Assembly: GCA_023414875.1 (NCBI GenBank)
Contig: JAEZMV010000015.1
Span: 186,001 to 250,000 of the forward strand
Length of the DNA: 64,000 bases
Source of the DNA: Bacillota bacterium
GTDB lineage: Bacteria; Bacillota; Clostridia; Lachnospirales; Lachnospiraceae
Direction of reading: 5' to 3'
Positions 51,708-59,575 of this stretch are shown in pieces. The first letter of the stretch is position 1; each line of letters starts with the position of its first letter. Under the pieces are notes generated by a model. The model was given only the letters and a program-made list of their open reading frames with translations, ran no database searches and was not told where the DNA came from. The translations under genes and the position numbers were made by a program.

Positions 51708-52962
51708 CCTTTTGCGGTTTAAAATCGGATAACTCCTCCGGGCCTGCCTCCAGCTGGATATATTTTTTCAAATGAGATATTTCATTATCACTAAGTAGTT
51801 CAAATGCTGACTCGTACTCATCCTCATAAATACTTACGTCTAGTATCTCGATTAAATCACTGAGGCTTTGTACAGTTTCCTTTATCATTGAAACCTTTTC
51901 TGTGCTATCCTTACATTCACTTAATTTATCAATAATCTCTCTTAGTTTTTCATCCTCCATTGATTTTCCGTCTTCAAAGTAATCTATACTCTCTGTTTGA
52001 TCCGTAAATGACAGAAATACTTTATCCAGGGTATCCGTAATGAGATTATGATATACTCTGTCAGCAATTTGTATTGTAGCGTATTTGGAATACACTATTG
52101 TTTCCGCCTCTAATTTTAGCTCTTCACCAATTCGTTCCAATGAATGAGTTAAAAGATTCTGTAATTGCTCCTTACTGTGCTTTTCTAAGCTCTTTGTCAG
52201 CAGCTTTCGTTCCTTATCCGTAATATTTAACTGAGTAATCTTTTGTCCAAGCAGCTCACACCCTAATGCATTGGCTAATACCAATTCGAAAATATTAATC
52301 AGGAGGTGCTCCGAATCCTTATCATATCCCTGTAGCAGCCTATTTATGTTATAATCCGTAAAATGCTCTAAAAGATTATTTTCTAAGGTAAGCCGGCGCA
52401 GGTACTCATTTATATACTCCACTCCCAACAATTCTGTAATCGTACTAAAAAGTTGATAATCGATATCACCCGGTGCATCATGAGCTCCAAACTCTATATT
52501 GTAATCATGAAAAAACTTTGAAATGCCCTGGGGTACCGTATCCTGGTAAGAAATATTGTTTAGCCTTGGGTTGCTTGCTTGCAAAGCATGAAGCATTTCT
52601 CTTGCATCTTTCATAATTGTTGCTACGGTATCCATCCCTTTATAAAAAAGTACTGATATTTTCTCATTAATTAAAAGCTTAATTTTTTCATCCATTACTT
52701 CCACTGATTTCAAATATACACCAATATTATATGTGATGGACTGAAGTATCTCCTGCGCTTTTTCTATCTTTACTGAACTGCTTTCGTCGTTCGTAAAGCG
52801 CTCAACCTCCTTCGCCATTAAATCCACTAGTTCCATTTGAATTCTTTCAATCTGAAGATCGGTTAACAGATGTTTGTTGCAGGCTTCCTGGAACAAGGAT
52901 TGAAAATAAAATCCCTGATCCAACCAATCTTCTCTTATAATATTACTTCTTTGTATCTGCAT
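51673..52962 (-). CDS. conserved protein of unknown function (DUF6179-like)
   Basis: 429 residues, almost entirely helical, with heptad-like charged stretches; no signal, membrane helix or catalytic motif. I associate it with the DUF6179 family by recall only. AGGAG lies 9 bases before ATG 52962. The frame from 53001 would overlap the previous stop as ATGA but has a weaker site, so the first 13 residues are uncertain. It follows a 168-residue protein of unknown function and lies behind the AAA+/VWA cluster. A structural or adaptor role in that system is an inference from position. Confidence 0.65.
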   Translation of the reverse strand: MQIQRSNIIREDWLDQGFYFQSLFQEACNKHLLTDLQIERIQMELVDLMAKEVERFTNDESSSVKIEKAQEILQSITYNIGVYLKSVEVMDEKIKLLINEKISVLFYKGMDTVATIMKDAREMLHALQASNPRLNNISYQDTVPQGISKFFHDYNIEFGAHDAPGDIDYQLFSTITELLGVEYINEYLRRLTLENNLLEHFTDYNINRLLQGYDKDSEHLLINIFELVLANALGCELLGQKITQLNITDKERKLLTKSLEKHSKEQLQNLLTHSLERIGEELKLEAETIVYSKYATIQIADRVYHNLITDTLDKVFLSFTDQTESIDYFEDGKSMEDEKLREIIDKLSECKDSTEKVSMIKETVQSLSDLIEILDVSIYEDEYESAFELLSDNEISHLKKYIQLEAGPEELSDFKPQKEWQKRLLQLYP

Positions 52963-52997
52963 TATAGAAATCTCCTTTCTTCCATAGAATTGCGGCT

Positions 52998-53504
52998 TCA
53001 TTCATCTTCTCTATCCCAATCAAGAAAATCTACATAATTATCATCATAGCCATCTGAATCTCTATAATCCTTTGTACCATAGCGTATATCTCTGCAATAA
53101 TTTTCAAGTATGGTGTTTTGTAGATATTCTATGGAACCTTGGCAAACATCATCAAAATAATATTTCATTATTTTGATTAACTCATCATCAGAAATTTCCT
53201 CCAGGGATTCATTTTTAAAATAATAAAAACATTCCTGTAATTCGATCAGGGTACTGAAATATACATCCTGATACAGATATGGTGAATCTGCAAATTCCAT
53301 AATGATTTTCTGCATTACACCTCCTCCGAATTCGATACGCCCGTTTTTATCCAGTACCTCCTTACGGTACTCCACCAACTCCTGGATTTCTGTATCAGAT
53401 AACAACAAGTTGAAATTTACTGTAAAATCATTGCATTTTCTAATTGCTGTTAACATGTTTTTATTTAACAAAGCTACAGGGAGGAACATAAATTGATTAC
53501 TCAT
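52998..53504 (-). CDS. conserved protein of unknown function (DUF6323-like)
   Basis: 168 residues, soluble and acidic; helical in the first 120 residues (LLSDTEIQELVEYRKEVLDKNGRIEFGGG), with a strongly acidic, aromatic tail (DSDGYDDNYVDFLDWDRED). Recalled as DUF6323-like, not verified. AAAGGA lies upstream of the ATG. A minus promoter is readable 136 bases before it (53640-53668). It is co-transcribed with the 429-residue gene. Confidence 0.65.
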   Translation of the reverse strand: MSNQFMFLPVALLNKNMLTAIRKCNDFTVNFNLLLSDTEIQELVEYRKEVLDKNGRIEFGGGVMQKIIMEFADSPYLYQDVYFSTLIELQECFYYFKNESLEEISDDELIKIMKYYFDDVCQGSIEYLQNTILENYCRDIRYGTKDYRDSDGYDDNYVDFLDWDREDE

Positions 53505-53639
53505 GATATACCAGTCCTTTCATAAAATATTTAAACATTTAAAAATTATTTTTAAAAAAGGGTATTGACAATTAACTTGGTTTGTGCTATAGTTATATTG
53601 GATTATTGTGCATTACTTAGAATTATCCGTTAATTACTA

Positions 53640-53668
53640 ATTATAATATGAGTAATTTTATTTGTCAA
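53640..53668 (-). promoter_or_regulatory. promoter of the DUF6323-like/DUF6179-like operon
   Basis: TTGACA (53668-53663), 17-base spacer, TATAAT (53645-53640), giving a leader of about 130 bases. It faces the + promoter at 53565. Confidence 0.8.
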
Positions 53669-53683
53669 TCACTGAAATATTAA

Positions 53684-53764
53684 AAAGCTGTTTTATTGAC
53701 TCAACTTCTTATTGTTTGAGATTTTCTATCAAACCAAAAGATTTTGAAGCAAGAAAACAGCTTT
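53684..53764. terminator. hairpin ending the AAA+/VWA transcript (bidirectional)
   Basis: AAAGCTGTTTT (53684-53694) pairs with AAAACAGCTTT (53754-53764). On the minus strand a TTTTT run follows, on the plus strand ATTTATT. Confidence 0.75.
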
Positions 53765-53786
53765 ATTTATTACATTATCTCTTTAA

Positions 53787-53955
53787 TTTGTACTCCCTTT
53801 AATATGTACTCCCTTTCATTTTGTACTTTCTTTATTTTGTACTCTCTTTATTTTGTACTCCCTTTAATTTGAACTCCCTTTAATCTTGCTTTATTTTGTA
53901 CTCCCTTTCATTTATGCTCCCTTTCATTTTATACTCTCTATATTTTTACTCTCGT
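53787..53955. repeat. 17-18-bp tandem repeat, about ten degenerate units
   Basis: Units of the form TTTGTACTCCCTTTAAT (minus strand AAAGGGAGTACAAA). It lies in the 3' untranslated stretch of the AAA+/VWA operon, before its terminator. Confidence 0.8.
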
Positions 53956-54043
53956 TAACTTTAACTTATCTCTTTTATTTTATACGCTTTTTAATTAACC
54001 ATGTGCAGACTTCTACTGATCTACAATGTTTATGGTTTGAATC

Positions 54044-54391
54044 TTATTCATAAACTATTTTTCCTTCGGAGCCGTTTAAATTTATGATGACATGGTATGA
54101 GGTCAACGCTGTGATACGTATCACGACTCTTCCGGTTATTTTATCCCTATATTTTTCCTTCAGTTTTTTAAATAAATCATAGAAGGCTTCGTCCAGAATG
54201 ATATCGGAGGCTTCATTAAAATCTATCGTTACCAAGTTATCTTCTTTTATAACCTTCGGTTGCTTCTGAGCACCTGCCCCGTTTGCCCGGAGTATTTTCT
54301 TAAAGGGGCTATCCGGCAGCAGCAGTTCTCTTGTAAATACTAGCTTATCAAATTGCAATTGCCCACCTGCAATGATATATTGTATTGGCAT
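54044..54391 (-). CDS. small conserved-looking protein, unknown
   Basis: 115 residues, no membrane segment. The C-terminal half reads DIILDEAFYDLFKKLKEKYRDKITGRVVIRI, then a hydrophobic strand ending in NLNGSEGKIVYE; the fold looks alpha/beta. GAGAGG precedes the ATG. Third gene after the AAA+ and VWA genes, 98 bases downstream, ended by a long repeat-containing tail. I do not recognise the family. A partner of the AAA+/VWA pair is a positional inference. Confidence 0.65.
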   Translation of the reverse strand: MPIQYIIAGGQLQFDKLVFTRELLLPDSPFKKILRANGAGAQKQPKVIKEDNLVTIDFNEASDIILDEAFYDLFKKLKEKYRDKITGRVVIRITALTSYHVIINLNGSEGKIVYE

Positions 54392-54489
54392 ATACTTACC
54401 TCTCGAAATTAATAGATAATTACGTAACTTAATAAATAAATCTATTTTGTATACTATATATAAAATTAAGGAAACTTCATAGTCCGCAA

Positions 54490-55614
54490 TTATCTATTAA
54501 TATAATGACCAAATGTAGCGGGTTTTTTAGAATTCTTTGTTAATACCCATAAGGTATTTTGATTCGCAGTTGCCGGTGCCTCACCATCACCATCTGTAAA
54601 GATAATAACCAGTGGTATTTTTCGCTCATCCGCTAATTGAAATACCGGCCGAAAGTCAGTACCACCTCGTTTTTCTCTTTTATTTCCAACAATGAAGGTG
54701 TTCAGTGGAATCGGTTCCGTACATTTTGTATCAAATCTAGTTACCAGCATTGAAGTGCCTGTTATCTTATTTATTTCAGTTAGCTCCTGATAAAATTCCT
54801 TTACCATAGCATCTGAGATAGAACCACTTTCATCAATAGCGATTAAAGCATTTACACCGATGGACCGCTTGGTACCCGGTAACTCCTCATATCTTCTGGA
54901 CTGGCGTTTGTACGATTTACGGACAATCATTTTTCCCCTGCCGATAAGGAACCTCTTAAGAATTACCCGCCAATCAATCTTGATATCGTTATAAACCTCG
55001 TCGATTTCAGCCTCCAAGCCCTCCGGAACCTCTCCTTCTGCTTCTGCCTCTGAAAATGCTTGTGACAGGTTACTTTTAAGTGCATTAAGCTCTACCAAAG
55101 ATGCTGTTTCCTCGGATAACTTTTGAGCCTTAAGACATTCCTCACCCTCAAATAGCAAGATACTGTCTCCTTCTATTGTAACAAAGGATATCTCATCCTC
55201 TACATCGGTAATGATATTATAATAATACTCAGCGTTCTGTGACTTCTCTAGCTTTCTTCTTAATTTCTTTGCCATTTTCTCTACAGTAACAGCATCCGAT
55301 AATATATCCTTTGCGGGTAGCATCTCATTGACCGCCATATCACAGGCAACTGACCATAAAACCGTCTTCCTGTTGTTTCGTCGGTACTGATGAAGCATAA
55401 TTACATGCAACAATTCATGTAACACTGCTCCTCTTTGATGTTGAGCGGATAGCCCCTCGAACCACACCGGGTTGTAATAAATAATAAGATCCGGAATGGA
55501 AGCCATCTTAATTGTAGCTATCTGTTTATTTTCTGCTATAGATACAGAGGAAGCCACATACCCGTAAAAAGGCTGCTCAATCAACAGCTTAACTATGATA
55601 TCCTGTATCTTCAT
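54490..55614 (-). CDS. metallopeptidase-VWA protein (DUF2201/COG3864-like)
   Basis: 374 residues in two modules. The N-terminal zinc-peptidase-like domain has VLHELLHVIMLH (His66, Glu67, His70). The C-terminal VWA domain carries a MIDAS set: IDESGSIS, GGTDF, FTDGDG. An acidic linker lies between (SEAEAEGEVPEGLEAEIDE). This architecture is typical of DUF2201 proteins encoded beside MoxR-type ATPases. ATG 55614 follows the G-rich GGGGCGGTGG; the frame from 55635 would overlap the ATPase stop. Whether the peptidase is active is unknown. Confidence 0.85.
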   Translation of the reverse strand: MKIQDIIVKLLIEQPFYGYVASSVSIAENKQIATIKMASIPDLIIYYNPVWFEGLSAQHQRGAVLHELLHVIMLHQYRRNNRKTVLWSVACDMAVNEMLPAKDILSDAVTVEKMAKKLRRKLEKSQNAEYYYNIITDVEDEISFVTIEGDSILLFEGEECLKAQKLSEETASLVELNALKSNLSQAFSEAEAEGEVPEGLEAEIDEVYNDIKIDWRVILKRFLIGRGKMIVRKSYKRQSRRYEELPGTKRSIGVNALIAIDESGSISDAMVKEFYQELTEINKITGTSMLVTRFDTKCTEPIPLNTFIVGNKREKRGGTDFRPVFQLADERKIPLVIIFTDGDGEAPATANQNTLWVLTKNSKKPATFGHYINR

Positions 55615-55624
55615 TCCACCGCCC

Positions 55625-56704
55625 CTATTCCGCACTCATGATTTCAATAATTTTATCACTGATCTTTTCAAAGTATTTTGATTTTTCAGAAAATGCAGTT
55701 ACATCCTCCGGCCGATTCACCGACAACGACTTAAAAAATAGTACTTGAAGCTCTGCCGGCAGATCATTCAGAAATTCGTCCATATTATGAAAATGTATGT
55801 CACAGATAGAAAAGTTCATAATGATCTTCTTAATAATATAATTTAGAATTTCCATCTGTTTGTTTTCTACTAATCTCTTAATATCAACGCTGATCTCACT
55901 ATATTTTTCAAGCAAGGATAGAGTCGAAGGTATTTTTATATTTTTATTCCTCCGAAAGCCATATAAAGCTGCAGCAGCTTGACTACCTACAATCCCGGCA
56001 ATCAGCTCTCTCATAAGCTTATCATCAAGCTTACAGCTATTTAAAAGTTCCTGAACCTTTGTCCAGCCTCTTGGCGTCGGATATTTAGATAATGCTGTAG
56101 AGTCCGCTGCTTTCTTTACAACCAATAGCATGTCAGGGCAAGCCTGTAGATAAGTAAGTACCTCATCATTCGGGTTGTTTTTCAAGGAATAAGCTATATA
56201 ATCTTCAATTTCAGCAGTTACCTCTATAGAAACAAATCGGTCAATCATTGCATCATCGAGAGAATTAACCAGGTAATTCATTGTATCAGGATTCATCGTT
56301 ACACCAATCGCCCATCCATCTGCAATTTCATGTCCATTAATCTTCTTTTCCAATAATAATGGATATAATACAGAGACCGTATCACTGGGAACTCGGTTAA
56401 TCTCCTCAAGAACCAAGATGCCCTTCTCCGGGTACATTCCTTTTTGAATCGCCTGTTTCGTAGGTAGAAATTGTGGAGCTAAATATACCGTTATTCCATG
56501 CTCTCTGTCTTTATCCGGCAATCCCATGAAATCAGGCCCTTCTAAAGCTGCTGCGTACAGGTTGATATATCCAATTCCTAATTCGTCGGCACATTGCTTA
56601 TAAGCGGAAGTCTTTCCAATTCCTCTTTCACTGATTAATGCTGTAACACTTTTTGTGTTTAAATATAGTTCTTTGATGCAATCTTTTGCTTCACTGATTT
56701 TCAT
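55625..56704 (-). CDS. MoxR-like AAA+ ATPase
   Basis: 359 residues. The ATPase core includes a Walker A of SERGIGKT (Ser25 in place of the first Gly; Lys31-Thr32), GPDFMGLP, Walker B GILVLEEINR, sensor 1 GVTMNPDT and the arginine-finger region DDAMIDRFVSIE. The C-terminal helical part is less conserved. GGGGAGG lies 8 bases before ATG 56704. It is immediately followed by the VWA protein; MoxR ATPases with VWA partners act as chaperones or maturation factors for other complexes. Confidence 0.88.
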   Translation of the reverse strand: MKISEAKDCIKELYLNTKSVTALISERGIGKTSAYKQCADELGIGYINLYAAALEGPDFMGLPDKDREHGITVYLAPQFLPTKQAIQKGMYPEKGILVLEEINRVPSDTVSVLYPLLLEKKINGHEIADGWAIGVTMNPDTMNYLVNSLDDAMIDRFVSIEVTAEIEDYIAYSLKNNPNDEVLTYLQACPDMLLVVKKAADSTALSKYPTPRGWTKVQELLNSCKLDDKLMRELIAGIVGSQAAAALYGFRRNKNIKIPSTLSLLEKYSEISVDIKRLVENKQMEILNYIIKKIIMNFSICDIHFHNMDEFLNDLPAELQVLFFKSLSVNRPEDVTAFSEKSKYFEKISDKIIEIMSAE

Positions 56705-56754
56705 GTAGAACCTCCCCATCTATGCTTAATTCAACTGCTATATTTTTCCTACTT

Positions 56755-56783
56755 ATTTTATTCCCTTGTTAATATTCTGTCAA
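56755..56783 (-). promoter_or_regulatory. promoter of the AAA+/VWA operon
   Basis: TTGACA (56783-56778), 17-base spacer, TAAAAT (56760-56755), about 50 bases before the ATG. Confidence 0.75.
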
Positions 56784-56965
56784 TCTTTAGTTTTGTACTT
56801 TTAAGTATTCATAGAAAAGAATACATAAAATGTAAAGTACTTGTTCCATACTCTTAATTATGCTAGTATGAGAATGGATGAGACAAAATGAAATACTAAG
56901 ATACACTCAATTGAGCAAAATTAATCCTTGCCATTTGCAGTTTCACCCGTAGGGGAGGTAATATC

Positions 56966-57376
56966 ATGATAGATAATAAAACAGAGCCCTGTATCCTTGC
57001 CTCAAACTTAAGTCAGTTAGATACAACCATGATTACTGCTCTCTTGGAGGATTCAGGTATCCCTTCCTTTATTAAGGATCATGGCAGTGGCGGATACATG
57101 AAAGTTTATATGGGTTATACCATTTTCGGCCAGGATATCTATGTAGGACAAAATGATTATGAGAAAGCGAAATCTATTTTGGACTTTTATTTATGCTCTA
57201 GCCAGAATTCGGAAGCTGAGGATATCAGTCAGATGATGGACGAAGATGGGACTAATGAATCTAACGATGAGCAGATTAAAATACCACCGAGTAAGAAAAG
57301 TACAGTTGCACGTACTATTATCTTGATCAATGCTTTAGTTCTATTAGCAATATTAGTATATCAATGGTTATTCTAA
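56966..57376 (+). CDS. DUF2007-like protein with C-terminal membrane anchor
   Basis: 136 residues. The N-terminal 75 residues (ILASNLSQLDTTMITALLEDSGIPSFIKDHG, then GQDIYVGQNDYEKAKSILD) match the DUF2007 'putative signal-transducing' fold, related to ACT/PII-like ferredoxin folds. An acidic linker (about 80-105) leads to one C-terminal membrane helix (115-135), so the domain faces the cytosol. GGGGAGG precedes the ATG. Function unknown. Confidence 0.75.
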   Translation: MIDNKTEPCILASNLSQLDTTMITALLEDSGIPSFIKDHGSGGYMKVYMGYTIFGQDIYVGQNDYEKAKSILDFYLCSSQNSEAEDISQMMDEDGTNESNDEQIKIPPSKKSTVARTIILINALVLLAILVYQWLF

Positions 57377-57392
57377 ATTCGTTACAATTTGA

Positions 57393-57446
57393 AAAGCTGT
57401 GACCTGACAAAACCTCTTCTAGAGATTTTACTCAAGCAACAGCTTT
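57393..57446. terminator. hairpin between the DUF2007-like gene and the PII remnant
   Basis: AAAGCTGT (57393-57400) pairs with ACAGCTTT (57439-57446), followed by ATAATTTTAT on the plus strand. Confidence 0.6.
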
Positions 57447-57452
57447 ATAATT

Positions 57453-57635
57453 TTATAACGCGCAGTCTCCGCGTTCCTTCGTACGTATTCTGACACAGTC
57501 AATAACTTCACTGATAAATATTTTTTTGTCTCCAAATTCACCGGTACTGGTAGTTGAAGTGATAATTTCAATAATTTCTTCTAATTTATCATCCGGTACC
57601 ACCATCTTTATTTCAGTTTTAGGTAACGCATTCAT
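57453..57635 (-). pseudogene. C-terminal half of a PII (GlnB-like) nitrogen regulator
   Basis: 60 residues. KTEIKMVVPDDKLEEIIEII, then TSTTSTGEFGDKKIFISEV, then a conserved VRIRTKERGDCAL ending correspond to the last half of PII proteins, including the ATP-binding TGxxGDKKIF loop and the RTxERG element. The N-terminal beta-alpha-beta unit and the T-loop (Tyr51 region) are missing. I found no matching sequence in the 80 bases upstream. A weak AGGT before the ATG would allow a mini-protein, but a deleted gene is more likely. Confidence 0.7.
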
Positions 57636-57717
57636 AATTACCGTGTTACCTATGCTTGCTTACATATAACATCCTAAACAATTACATTAAGCCTAACATA
57701 CTGCATTATCGGGTATC

Positions 57718-58305
57718 CTATGTTGTTTCAATGATCTCTACAACACTTTTCATGGAAGAATTAAACTCATCATCTGAGGAGTTTTTAAATATTAATAAAT
57801 CATCTATCACCATAGGGTCATCCAGAGTCGTTGGTATATTAAAATTTACTCCGGCAATATATTCATCCCAATGAGAAAGCTTCCAGGTATCACGATCTGA
57901 ATTTCTTGATATCATACGCTGTCTGCACACCTCTACAGAGGTTTCTACCCATATAACGACTAACCTTGCGTTCTTTTCCCTTAGTTTGGCTTTTAATCGA
58001 TTGATATAATTCAAATCTCTGATTTCTTCAGTAAACGGAGCATTAATTAGAACAATATCATCGTAGTCCAATGCCTCCAGCGCTAAAGCCACCACGGTTT
58101 CATATTCATAGTCTCGAATATTATCCTCAAAGAATTTAGAACTGCGGTCATAAGGCTGTCCTGCTACCTTAAATATCTGTTTGGATAATAAAATCAGGGT
58201 GTCCTTGTCTAAATAAACCACATGCTTCAATGTTTTTGATAGTTCTTTTGAAATGAATGTTTTTCCGCAAGCTGGCGGAGACGTAACCAATATTAATTTT
58301 TTCAT
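57718..58305 (-). CDS. P-loop kinase-like protein (zeta-toxin/AAA-33 type)
   Basis: 195 residues. Walker A SPPACGKT lies at residues 9-16 and a conserved Asp in YLDKDTL. VIWVETSVEVCRQRMISRNSDRD holds the Arg-rich lid typical of gluconate/shikimate-kinase-like and zeta-toxin-like enzymes. GGAGGGATG precedes the ATG. No antitoxin gene is adjacent, so a small-molecule kinase is the likelier role. Confidence 0.78.
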   Translation of the reverse strand: MKKLILVTSPPACGKTFISKELSKTLKHVVYLDKDTLILLSKQIFKVAGQPYDRSSKFFEDNIRDYEYETVVALALEALDYDDIVLINAPFTEEIRDLNYINRLKAKLREKNARLVVIWVETSVEVCRQRMISRNSDRDTWKLSHWDEYIAGVNFNIPTTLDDPMVIDDLLIFKNSSDDEFNSSMKSVVEIIETT

Positions 58306-58685
58306 AACATCCCTCCATGAGTAATATTTTATATTGTGAAACCACTACGATCTAATGAATACCTATAAAGCTAAATATTCCCATCAGTCCGATATAAAAT
58401 TCGTTAGTTACTCTATAAAAATAATAAAACTAACTTTAAATATATCATTGAGCCCTTGTATATGCAAGTTAATATACATTTTTTGGATGATAAGATGATA
58501 TTTACCATTTTATATTTTCATGCTAAAATGGCATATATATATAAGTTTTTGCCTACTCTACGTTACGTTTACTTAATCATATACGCTAAGTCGGTTGTCA
58601 TATGGGTTTTCCCTCAGTTAAGATACAATCAGATTTGAGAACATCGGTGATATAAAAACTCACTTAAAATGCTCAGATAGGAAAG
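58306..58685. other. intergenic region without a gene
   Basis: 380 AT-rich bases between divergent genes. A short + frame at 58456 lacks a ribosome site and reads as non-protein. No hairpin or clear promoter was found. Confidence 0.4.
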
Positions 58686-58694
58686 GTGAAAAGG

Positions 58695-59552
58695 ATGGAT
58701 AATAAAAAGATAGGGGACTTCATAAGCACCCTAAGAAAAAACAGAAATTTAACACAGAAGGATCTAGCAGACCAACTTGGAATTACTGATAAGGCGGTAT
58801 CAAAATGGGAACGGGGTGCCGGTTATCCCGACATCGGAATGCTTAGACCCTTGGCTGATATTCTAGGTACTACTGTAAATGAATTACTCGATGGAGAAGC
58901 TTCTGAACGTTTGGAGCAAACCCATACTAACGATCTGGTCAATGCACTTGAATATGCAGGTAAAGTTATTACAATGAAAGAAAATCGTTTAGGAAAAATC
59001 TTAGCTGCTATTATTACCATCAGCTTAATGATTGCTGTTTTTACCTGTGTCCTGATTGATGTATTAATAAATCATAGCCTAACCTGGTCTTCAATAGTAA
59101 CAGTGGGCTGCGTGTTTAGCTGGTTTCTTTTAATTCCACCTCTTGTTTATAAAGGCCGTGGTTTCCTCTACAGTTTATACTCCCTAACTGCATTAATTAT
59201 GCCATTATTAGCGTTAATTCAAACTGCAACCTCGGATTACGGAGTATTTTCTGGATGGCTCTGGAAAGTTGGCTTCCCGATAGCTGCAACTTGGTTAATT
59301 ACTATTTGGTTTCTACTGTTTTTATATCGAAAGACCAAAATAAATATCTGGTTTTTTATCAGTGTTGGAGCAATCTTGTGTATTCCTGGTAATATCATTA
59401 CAAATTATGTTGTAGACCTGTTTGTAGGTGAACTTGATCATACCAACAGTAGAATAATTACTACCGTTTCATCGGTGATTGGCTTTCTTACCATTGCAGG
59501 AGTATGCTCCGTCATAGGGCTTCTTAGAAAAAAAGGTGCCTCTGCACAATAA
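58695..59552 (+). CDS. membrane-anchored Xre-family regulator
   Basis: 285 residues. The N-terminal Xre helix-turn-helix (residues 5-58; LTQKDLADQLGITDKAVSKW then ERGAGYPD) is followed by a linker and about six membrane helices (from about residue 98). This is a known architecture in clostridia for one-component envelope sensors. A GTG at 58686 would add three residues, but AAAGG sits 8 bases before ATG 58695. No obvious target operon is adjacent, apart from the convergent esterase. Confidence 0.85.
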   Translation: MDNKKIGDFISTLRKNRNLTQKDLADQLGITDKAVSKWERGAGYPDIGMLRPLADILGTTVNELLDGEASERLEQTHTNDLVNALEYAGKVITMKENRLGKILAAIITISLMIAVFTCVLIDVLINHSLTWSSIVTVGCVFSWFLLIPPLVYKGRGFLYSLYSLTALIMPLLALIQTATSDYGVFSGWLWKVGFPIAATWLITIWFLLFLYRKTKINIWFFISVGAILCIPGNIITNYVVDLFVGELDHTNSRIITTVSSVIGFLTIAGVCSVIGLLRKKGASAQ

Positions 59553-59575
59553 TTTCTCAGCATCCGGATTCATTA

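Larger units (their letters stand above)
53565..53764 (+). ncRNA. candidate small/antisense RNA
   Basis: A near-consensus + promoter (TTGACA 53565-53570, 17-base spacer, TATAGT 53588-53593) points into a region with no + gene. About 160 bases later it meets a stable hairpin ending at 53764. The product would overlap the minus-strand leader start of the DUF6323-like gene. Not a known RNA family as far as I can see. Confidence 0.35.
53505..54043. other. 539-base non-coding region with opposing promoters, hairpin and tandem repeat
   Basis: From left to right it holds a + promoter (53565-53593), a minus promoter (53640-53668), a strong hairpin (53684-53764) and a 17-18-bp tandem repeat (53787-53955). 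No reading frame of substance. Confidence 0.7.

Noticed and set aside
53787..53955. possible CRISPR array
   Set aside because: Degenerate 17-18-bp units without unique spacers.
57718..58305. zeta-toxin of a toxin-antitoxin pair
   Set aside because: No epsilon-like or other small antitoxin gene is adjacent, and the sequence fits small-molecule kinases equally well.
58456..58638. 60-residue + frame upstream of the Xre regulator
   Set aside because: No ribosome site and no protein-like pattern.
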